Shown here: piece by piece, positions 55,997 through 64,000 of the stretch
Numbering within the stretch: position 1 is the stretch's first letter
Layout: each line of letters starts with the position of its first letter
Assembly: GCF_019219095.1 (NCBI RefSeq)
Contig: NZ_JAHUWH010000001.1
Location: forward strand, 62,001 to 126,000
Direction of reading: 5' to 3'
DNA length: 64,000 bases
Source: Acidovorax sp. sic0104
GTDB lineage: Bacteria > Pseudomonadota > Gammaproteobacteria > Burkholderiales > Burkholderiaceae_C
Notes under the pieces: model-generated
Database searches by the model: none
What the model saw: only the letters and a program-made list of their open reading frames with translations
Told to the model about the DNA's origin: nothing
Position numbers and translations under genes: made by a program

Positions 55997-57902
55997 ATAC
56001 CCGACGGTGGCACCCGATGCCACCTCCGCTCCCGCCCGATGGGGTTGGCCGCACGGAGAGCGCGACGAAGTGCTGCGCGAGCAGGCAGCCCTGCTGCGGC
56101 AGAACTTTCCGATGACGCTGCTGGCCTCGCTGGCCACTGCACTCGGCACGCTGTGGGTGATGGCGCGCGTGGCCGACACCCAGGCCACCACCATCTGGCT
56201 GGTTCTGCACACGGTGGTCGTGCTGGGCGTGTACCTCACCCTGCGCGGCATTGCCCCCTTCACCGACCCCGCGCCGCAGGCGGCGCGCAAGCTCATTGCC
56301 TGCATGGCCGCCATGGGACTCAGCTGGGGGGCGCTCGGGTATGTCGTCCTGTACTGGGGTACGCCGGACAGCGTGATCTATGCCATCGGCATCATCAGCA
56401 CCGTCTCGTCCGGCGCACTGGGCCTGGGTGCGCCGCTGTACAGGGCCTATGTGACCTACCTCACCTGCGCCATGGGCGGCGTGATGATCGCGGTCGCTTT
56501 GGCGGGCGGGCCGGTGATGTGGCCCGCGCTGTTTCTCACCAGCGTCTACTACGCCCTCACCTGCATGCAGGCGCGCACCGCCGACCGCGCCACGCGCCGC
56601 AGCATCGCGCTCAAGCTGGAGAACGACCGGCTGGTGAGCGAGCTGCGCGCAGAGTCCCAGCGTGCACTCGCCGCACAGGAAGCGGCTGAACGTGCCGACC
56701 GCGACAAATCCCGCTTCCTGGCCGCTGCCAGCCACGACCTTCGCCAGCCGCTGCACGCGATGGGGCTGTTCCTCGAATCGCTGCAGCGCAGCCCGCTGAG
56801 CGACCACCAGCAGACCGTACTGGGCCATGCGCACGCGGCCTCCAGCGCCGCAGCCGAGATGCTCACCACGCTGCTGGACTACTCACGCCTGGAAGCCGGG
56901 GTGGTGAAAGTGCGTCCCGCTGCCTTTGCGGTACAGCCGCTGCTGGGCGCACTGGAGCAGGAGTTCGGCGTACAGGCCGACACGGCCGGGCTGGTGTACC
57001 GCACGCGCGAGACCTCGGCGGCCGCCCATGCCGACCGGTCCCTGGTAGGCCTGGTGATGCACAACTTCATCTCCAACGCGCTGCGCTACACCGCGCACGG
57101 CGGCGTGCTGATTGCCTGCCGCACGCGCGGCAAGCGCCTGGCGCTGGAGGTCTGGGACACGGGTGCAGGCATACCCCAGCACCAGTGGGAAGACATCTTC
57201 CGGGAGTTCCACCAGCTGGGCAATCCGGAACGCGATCGCCGCAAGGGCTTGGGCCTGGGCCTGGCCATCGTGCAGCGACTCGCTCGCGAGATGAACACCT
57301 CCGTCGAGGTGCTGTCGCGGCCGGGGCGCGGCTCCGTCTTTCGCCTGTGGCTGGACCGCTGGCAGGGAGCGCTCGAAGACGACGTCGCTGCCACCGGGCC
57401 CGCGCCGGACGCGCGCAGCCTGAGCGGCCTCAAGGTGCTGGCCATCGACGACGACGAGACCGTGCGCATCGGCATGCAGGCCCTGCTGCAGAGCTGGGGA
57501 TGCCTGTGCATCACCGCCGAGTCGAGCAAGGATGCGCTGGAGTGCCTGGAAGACCCTGCCCTGGACATCGTGCCCGACATCATCATCACGGACTTCCGCC
57601 TGCGCCACGAAGAGACCGGCAAGCAGGTGCTGCAGGCGCTGCGCGCCTACCTGGGCACGCCCGTGCCGGCCATCATCATGACGGGCGACACATCACCCCA
57701 GCGGCTGCGCGATGCGCAGTCCACTTCGGCCCTGCTGCTGCACAAGCCGGTGTCCACCGGGCAACTGCGCGATGCCATGGTGCAGCTCATCACGCAGCCG
57801 CCCCCGGTTGCCCTGCAAGATGACCCCGCGCCCGGCGAGGACAGCGAGCGCGCAACCCGTGCATCCGCCAGCGCTACAGCCAGCGCCGCAGCAGCCCCAT
57901 GA
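55983..57902 (+). CDS. Hybrid sensor histidine kinase/response regulator
   Basis: A 639-residue membrane kinase. Residues ~40-195 hold about six membrane helices in place of a periplasmic sensor. A coiled coil follows (RAESQRALAAQEAAERADRDKS). HisKA contains AAASHDLRQPLHAMGLFLESL, with the phosphorylated His in SHDLRQ. HATPase_c has HNFISNALRYTAHGG and VWDTGAGIP, GLGLGLAIVQRLA. A C-terminal receiver (VLAIDDDETVRIGMQ, IIITDFRLRHE) is the likely phosphate relay. It is coupled to the LuxR gene. The 3' end overlaps the convergent aldehyde dehydrogenase by 29 bases. The stimulus is unknown. Confidence 0.93.
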   Translation: MTASEYPTVAPDATSAPARWGWPHGERDEVLREQAALLRQNFPMTLLASLATALGTLWVMARVADTQATTIWLVLHTVVVLGVYLTLRGIAPFTDPAPQAARKLIACMAAMGLSWGALGYVVLYWGTPDSVIYAIGIISTVSSGALGLGAPLYRAYVTYLTCAMGGVMIAVALAGGPVMWPALFLTSVYYALTCMQARTADRATRRSIALKLENDRLVSELRAESQRALAAQEAAERADRDKSRFLAAASHDLRQPLHAMGLFLESLQRSPLSDHQQTVLGHAHAASSAAAEMLTTLLDYSRLEAGVVKVRPAAFAVQPLLGALEQEFGVQADTAGLVYRTRETSAAAHADRSLVGLVMHNFISNALRYTAHGGVLIACRTRGKRLALEVWDTGAGIPQHQWEDIFREFHQLGNPERDRRKGLGLGLAIVQRLAREMNTSVEVLSRPGRGSVFRLWLDRWQGALEDDVAATGPAPDARSLSGLKVLAIDDDETVRIGMQALLQSWGCLCITAESSKDALECLEDPALDIVPDIIITDFRLRHEETGKQVLQALRAYLGTPVPAIIMTGDTSPQRLRDAQSTSALLLHKPVSTGQLRDAMVQLITQPPPVALQDDPAPGEDSERATRASASATASAAAAP

Positions 57903-59313
57903 CCTGGTCGAACTTCGCACCGTAGGGCGGATAGAACAGCGAGCCCATGGCCCAGCGCGACTGCACCAGCACCGACTTCTGGTGGCAAAAGCGCAGGAAG
58001 CCCTGCTCGCCGTGGTAGGCGCCCCAGCCGCTGTCGCCCACACCGCCGAAGGGCAGGTTGTCGTGGGCGATGTGCATGAGCGTGTCGTTCACCGTCACCC
58101 CACCGCTCACGGTGCGGCGCAGCACGTCGTCACGCACGGCCTCGCTCTGCCCGAACCAGTACAGTGCCAGCGGACGTGGGCCGGCGTTGATGTGCGCAAT
58201 GGCATCGTCCAGCCGCTCGTACGACACCACGGGCAGGATGGGTCCGAAGATCTCTTCCTGCATGAGCTGCATGGCCGACGTGGCGCCGAACACCAGCGTG
58301 GGCAGCATCTGGCGGCTGGCACCGTCGCCCAGCGTGCCCACCGTGTTCACAGCGGGCTTGCCTGCCGCGGGGTCGATGGTCTGCACCTCGGCACCCTGGG
58401 TTTGCGCCTGCTGCAGCATGGTGCGCAGGCGGGCGTGGTGCCGCGCGGTGATGATGGAGGCGTAGTCGCCATTGCCTTCGATGGTGGGGAACAGCCGTGC
58501 CACCGCCGCGCGGTAGGCCTGGGCAAATTCGCCTTCGCGCCCGCGCGGCAGCAGCACGTAATCGGGGGCAATGCATGTCTGCCCGGCGTTGAGCAGCTTG
58601 CCATGCGCGATCTTGAGGGCCGCGTCCTGCATGTCGCAGTGCCCATCGATGATGCAGGGCGACTTGCCGCCCAGCTCCAGCGTGGTGGGCGTGAGGTGCT
58701 GGGCCGCTGCCTGCGCCACCTTGCGCCCCACGGCGGTGGAGCCGGTGAACACCAGGTGGTCGAACGGCAGCGACGCGAACAGCGCTGACAAATTGGCGTC
58801 GCCCTGCACCACGCAAAACTCGTCGGGGCTGAAGAACTGCGCCACCAGCGCCGCCAGCTGGGCCGATGTGTGCGGCGTGAGCTCGCTGGGCTTGAGCATC
58901 ACGCGGTTGCCTGCCGCCAGCGCGGTAATGGCGGGCGCCAGCGCCAGCTGCACCGGGTAGTTCCACGGTGCGATCACGCCCACCACGCCCAGCGGCTGGC
59001 GCTGGATGTGGGCGCTGGCGGGCTGCAGAAAGATCGGCGTGCGCACCTTGCGTGGCTTGACCCATTTCGCCAGGTGCCGCAGGGTGTGCGCGAGCAATGC
59101 GCGCAGCACGAAGAAGTCCGCCACTTCCGTGAGACGCGGCGAGCGCATGCCGAAGTCGGCCTGCACCGCAGCGGCCAGCACGGGTCCGTGTTCGTCCAGC
59201 ATCTTGGACATGCGCAGCAGGCGCCCACGGCGCACCAGCAAAGGGACATCGACATGTGCGCGGCTGGCCTGGCGTTGGAGATCGAAGTGGGCGTGGATGT
59301 CGGCTGGTGTCAT
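57874..59313 (-). CDS. Coniferyl aldehyde dehydrogenase-type ALDH
   Basis: A 479-residue NAD-dependent aldehyde dehydrogenase. Motifs: GVIAPWNYPVQLALAPAITALAAGN near the coenzyme, GSTAVGRKVAQAAAQHLTPTTLELGGKSPCII with the general-base glutamate, and NAGQTCIAPDYVLLPRG with the catalytic cysteine near residue 250. Features such as PFGGVGDSGWGAYHGEQGF match the coniferyl aldehyde dehydrogenase subgroup. Aromatic or other long aldehydes are likely substrates. No lignin pathway genes flank it, so the substrate is inferred from family alone. Confidence 0.85.
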   Translation of the reverse strand: MTPADIHAHFDLQRQASRAHVDVPLLVRRGRLLRMSKMLDEHGPVLAAAVQADFGMRSPRLTEVADFFVLRALLAHTLRHLAKWVKPRKVRTPIFLQPASAHIQRQPLGVVGVIAPWNYPVQLALAPAITALAAGNRVMLKPSELTPHTSAQLAALVAQFFSPDEFCVVQGDANLSALFASLPFDHLVFTGSTAVGRKVAQAAAQHLTPTTLELGGKSPCIIDGHCDMQDAALKIAHGKLLNAGQTCIAPDYVLLPRGREGEFAQAYRAAVARLFPTIEGNGDYASIITARHHARLRTMLQQAQTQGAEVQTIDPAAGKPAVNTVGTLGDGASRQMLPTLVFGATSAMQLMQEEIFGPILPVVSYERLDDAIAHINAGPRPLALYWFGQSEAVRDDVLRRTVSGGVTVNDTLMHIAHDNLPFGGVGDSGWGAYHGEQGFLRFCHQKSVLVQSRWAMGSLFYPPYGAKFDQVMGLLRRWL

Positions 59314-59517
59314 GGTCGAATGATAAGGAGGTGCCCGGACCGGCCCTGCGAGCGCGGCCGCTGAATGAGCAGGCCATGCAAGGCGGCGGCGGGGTACGAG
59401 CAGGGCTGCCGTACAGTATCTGACACCCTGCCGGCGCCGGTATCCAAAAGCTGGTGGAGGCGAGTGTCTAAGTGACCGCTAACGTCGGCTGAGCGACACG
59501 CATGCCTGCGCGCTGGC

Positions 59518-59874
59518 TCAGCGCAGATCCCGCGCCTCCACATCGGTCACCTGCGCTGCACCGGGCAGGATGCCACCCCGGCGCGATGCCACGGGGGCCT
59601 CTGCCCCGTCACCAGGCTCCGGTGCGCGCTGTGCCCCCGCCGAAGACCAGCGTTGGGTGGAGCGAAACGCGGTGCTGAAACCCGAGCGCGGGTCCATGCG
59701 CATGACCCATGGCGTGACGGGCTTGCCGGTCAGGCGCGCCCAGCCCGCACGCAGCACCCACGCCAGTGCCAGCACCATCACGGCGGCCAGCAGGCTCAGA
59801 AACAGCACCACGCCCATCGCCACGACCAACAGCCGCACGATCAGGCGAAACACGCTGGCAACAAAATCGTTCAA
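59518..59874 (-). CDS. Hypothetical single-span membrane protein
   Basis: A 118-residue protein. I prefer the TTG at 59874, because AAGGAGAGG lies seven bases upstream of it; the ATG at 59892 overlaps that site and is less likely. Residues ~5-45 form one or two hydrophobic helices (FRLIVRLLVVAMGVVLFLSL and VMVLALAWVLRAGW). The rest is a polar tail. No domain is recognised. It lies downstream of clpB on the same strand, past a GC-rich hairpin. Confidence 0.6.
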   Translation of the reverse strand: MNDFVASVFRLIVRLLVVAMGVVLFLSLLAAVMVLALAWVLRAGWARLTGKPVTPWVMRMDPRSGFSTAFRSTQRWSSAGAQRAPEPGDGAEAPVASRRGGILPGAAQVTDVEARDLR

Positions 59875-59904
59875 ACGACACCTCTCCTTCACAACTGCGC
59901 CAAC

Positions 59905-59934
59905 GCCGCCCCGGCCTTGGAAGGCCGGGGCGGC
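59905..59934 (-). terminator. GC-rich hairpin downstream of clpB
   Basis: A perfect 12 bp stem GCCGCCCCGGCC / GGCCGGGGCGGC with a six-base loop lies 23 bases past the clpB stop. There is no U run on the minus strand, so it may act as a 3'-end stabiliser or a rho-linked stop, rather than a classic terminator. Confidence 0.6.
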
Positions 59935-59956
59935 GCGCCGCGTTCACTTCACCGTA

Positions 59957-62563
<2,607 letters not shown>

Positions 62564-62591
62564 GGGTCGATGTCCTTCCGAATTGCAGACA

Positions 62592-62620
62592 ACTTGGGGC
62601 AGGAAGTGCCTGATTTCAAG
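62592..62620 (-). promoter_or_regulatory. Predicted sigma-32 (RpoH) heat-shock promoter for clpB
   Basis: On the minus strand CTTGAAA (-35, 62614-62620) is followed, 14 bases on, by CCCCAAGT (-10, 62592-62599). The E. coli RpoH consensus is CTTGAAA, 13-15 bases, CCCCATNT, so only one base differs. Transcription would begin about 20-25 bases before the clpB ATG. This fits the known heat control of clpB. Confidence 0.82.
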
Positions 62621-62681
62621 ACAGTATCCGCACCAGCAGTTGATGTGTGTCAGAAAAACCCAGCAAACGCGCTCGACCGAT

Positions 62682-62739
62682 TCACTATTAATTTCATAGC
62701 ATCAAGCGCTTTGCTGATGAGCGATTGCGGCCATTTTTT
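62682..62739 (-). repeat. Dispersed ~58 bp repeat, copy E
   Basis: On the minus strand it reads AAAAAATGGCCGCAATCGCT, CATCAGCAAAGCGCTTGATG, CTATGAAATTAATAGTGAA. It lies between moaE (3' end at 62748) and the clpB promoter, so it may separate the two units. Confidence 0.75.
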
Positions 62740-62747
62740 CACAATAC

Positions 62748-63224
62748 CTAAGCGTTTTGCACCGTGATGCCCCAGCGCGCCAGCGCCGCGTCGTCGCTCA
62801 CCCGCGCGTCCACCCAGCGTGCGCCCTGCGGGGTTTGCTCCTTCTTCCAGAACGGCGCCTGGGTCTTGAGGTAGTCCATCAGGAATTCGCAGGCCTGAAA
62901 GCTCTGGCCACGGTGCTTGCTGGTCACCGCCACCAGCACGATCTGGTCGAGCGGCTCGAGCAGCCCCACACGATGGATGACGCGGGCGCCGAGGATGTCG
63001 AAGCGGCGGAAAGCCTCGTCCACCATGGCCTCGATGGATTTCTCGGTCATGCCGGGGTAGTGCTCCAGTTCCATCGACGACACGGCATCGCCTTCATTGC
63101 GATCCCGCACGGTGCCGACAAAGCTGCAGACGGCGCCCACCCCTTTGTTGCCGCTGCGCAGCGCTGCGATCTCGGCGGAGAGGTCGAAGTCCTCCGCCTG
63201 GATGGATACGCGGGGCGCGGTCAT
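62748..63224 (-). CDS. moaE: Molybdopterin synthase catalytic subunit
   Basis: The 158-residue large subunit of molybdopterin synthase inserts two sulfurs from MoaD into precursor Z. Typical stretches: GAVCSFVGTVRDRNEGDAV near residue 32, LELEHYPGMTEKSIEAMVDEA, IHRVGLLEPLDQIVLVAVTSKHRGQSFQACEFLMDYLKTQAPFWKKE; the catalytic lysine is in the APFWKKE segment. The start overlaps the 76-residue gene by four bases. No moaD is adjacent in the window. A MoeB-like gene lies at 32358. Confidence 0.94.
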   Translation of the reverse strand: MTAPRVSIQAEDFDLSAEIAALRSGNKGVGAVCSFVGTVRDRNEGDAVSSMELEHYPGMTEKSIEAMVDEAFRRFDILGARVIHRVGLLEPLDQIVLVAVTSKHRGQSFQACEFLMDYLKTQAPFWKKEQTPQGARWVDARVSDDAALARWGITVQNA

Positions 63225-63451
63225 GGCGAGCGGTGCAGCCGGGGCGCCGCCAGCAGGGCGCGCTCTTCCTCGACCACCTTGTTCAATTGCGCCAGCGCCG
63301 CGTTCTGCGGCAACTTGGCCAGCAGCGCCTGCAGGCGCGTCACGTCGCCCACCGTCGGGGCCACCTTGATCTGTGCGACGGCGGCATCGATGTTGCCGCC
63401 CTGCACCAGCGCCAGGACTTTGCCGGGCCATTCACTTTTGGGTTTTGCCAT
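63221..63451 (-). CDS. Hypothetical protein coupled to moaE
   Basis: A 76-residue protein starting MAKPKSEWPGKVLALVQGG. A short helical region with VARLQ-like spacing (IKVAPTVGDVTRLQALLAKLPQ, then LNKVVEEERALLAA) follows. There is no signal or membrane segment. It overlaps the moaE start by the four bases ATGA, so the two are translationally coupled. I do not recognise the family. Its upstream edge meets the MITE. Confidence 0.6.
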   Translation of the reverse strand: MAKPKSEWPGKVLALVQGGNIDAAVAQIKVAPTVGDVTRLQALLAKLPQNAALAQLNKVVEEERALLAAPRLHRSP

Positions 63452-63508
63452 GGGAGGATATTCGATTGTCTGTACGATGGGCCCGCACTTTACCCCCTGT
63501 GCCTGCCT

Positions 63509-63675
63509 TAGGGACCCTCTGCACGAATCGAGCGTAGAGTGGGCGCTGCGGATCGGGAAGGGCTGCAAGGCGCAAAACGCAGCAATAGCCGCAGCTATTG
63601 CGAGTATTTGCAACGCTGCAGACCGCCCGAGACCGCATATGCCCACGGCGCGGTGATTCGTGCAGAGGGTCCCTA
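63509..63675. mobile_element. Palindromic MITE with perfect terminal inverted repeats
   Basis: A 167 bp non-coding element. Its ends are TAGGGACCCTCTGCACGAAT and, inverted, ATTCGTGCAGAGGGTCCCTA, which pair perfectly over 21 bp. The repeat proper (19 bp, GGGACCCTCTGCACGAATC) is flanked by TA on both sides, as if TA were duplicated. The whole sequence is an imperfect palindrome, with a central GCAATAG/CTATTGC stem, and would fold into one long hairpin. No transposase is present. The right end is close to the start of the next gene. Confidence 0.85.
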
Positions 63676-63695
63676 TGCGCACACTCTCCACCCTC

Positions 63696-63950
63696 ATGGC
63701 CACGCAAACCATCACCACCGGGCTGTACAAGCTCTACCCCTCGCCGCGCAATGCGCACAAGGACGTGTTCGACCACCAGGTCTTCGTGCCCTACCCCTAC
63801 GCCATCATCGACCTGGCCGTGATGGACCTGGCGGGCAAGACCACGCTGTTCGCGGCCTGCCGCCTGTCGGACATGAAGATGGGCCAGGTGGTGAGCTTCG
63901 AACTGGCGGCCGACCAGGCGAAGTTCGAACGGCTGTTCACCCCCGACTGA
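63696..63950 (+). CDS. Hypothetical protein
   Basis: An 84-residue protein starting MATQTITTGLYKLYPSPRNAHKD. It contains FDHQVFVPYPYAIIDLAVMDLAGKTTLFAACRLSDMKMGQVV. No signal or membrane helix is clear and I do not recognise the family. The ATG at 63696 lies just past the MITE; a second in-frame ATG at 63675 begins on the MITE's last base. The next gene starts 12 bases after its stop, so the two probably form an operon. Confidence 0.55.
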   Translation: MATQTITTGLYKLYPSPRNAHKDVFDHQVFVPYPYAIIDLAVMDLAGKTTLFAACRLSDMKMGQVVSFELAADQAKFERLFTPD

Positions 63951-63961
63951 GCAAGGCGCCC

Positions 63962-64000
63962 ATGGACGACGACAACCAGATCCACGTGCCGCCCTCCTTC
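63962..64000 (+). CDS. Start of an unidentified gene, cut by the window edge
   Basis: An ATG at 63962 opens 13 codons (MDDDNQIHVPPSF) up to the edge without a stop. It begins 12 bases after the previous stop with GCAAGG upstream. The short N-terminus is reminiscent of small betaproteobacterial proteins annotated as chaperone-like, but 13 residues are too few to identify it. Confidence 0.4.
   Translation, partial: MDDDNQIHVPPSF

Overview
The window is GC-rich (roughly two thirds G+C by eye), densely coded bacterial chromosome with short intergenic gaps. The gene set, codon usage and short dispersed repeats point to a betaproteobacterium of the family Comamonadaceae, most like Acidovorax and relatives. 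That placement rests on gene content and repeat type, not on a search. I found no rRNA, tRNA, CRISPR array, prophage or complete insertion sequence.

Layout. 0-12 kb: the edge of a LysR regulator, the Fe-S carrier ApbC/Mrp, a membrane-anchored Mrr-like protein, a patatin lipase, an SMP-30-like protein, metG, a large FG-GAP repeat lipoprotein, a YitT membrane protein, a BamE-like lipoprotein and a DUF3460 protein. 12-26 kb: a cofactor neighbourhood with scpA, nadB, queE, an unusual queD, panD, bioA-bioD-bioF, a CHMI-type tautomerase, a fused pabB-pabC, nadA-nadC and panB-panC. It covers quinolinate/NAD, pantothenate, biotin, PABA and queuosine precursors. 26-33 kb: an alpha/beta hydrolase, a zinc metallopeptidase, then an envelope-stress-like cluster (BON lipoprotein, DUF883, DUF1328, CHASE3 histidine kinase, LuxR-type regulator, single receiver) and a MoeB/ThiF enzyme. 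33-38 kb: ctpA, gpmA, and the conserved rhodanese-grxC-secB-gpsA block. 38-46 kb: a seven-gene type IV pilus minor-pilin operon (two FimT-like pseudopilins, pilV, pilW, pilX, pilY1, a pilE-like pilin). 46-64 kb: ribD, amtB behind a near-ideal sigma-54 promoter, a phospholipase D-like lipoprotein, dusC, several hypotheticals, a LuxR regulator with a hybrid kinase, a coniferyl-aldehyde-dehydrogenase-like enzyme, clpB behind a near-consensus heat-shock promoter, moaE, a palindromic MITE, and two small genes, the last cut by the edge.

The most distinctive non-coding signal is a family of about 55-60 bp repeats seen in at least eight places. Most fill gaps between genes. One contains the gpsA start codon, one lies in frame inside gpsA and a weaker one inside the metG linker. 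Other unusual items are a 167 bp perfect-ended palindromic MITE, a terminator-shaped hairpin inside the 5' end of ribD, a QueD homologue lacking the catalytic cysteine, and a drop in G+C across pilX/pilY1. I did not find an obvious new multi-gene defence or biosynthetic system. The best candidates for new biology are the repeat family's effect on coding sequence and the stress/two-component cluster.
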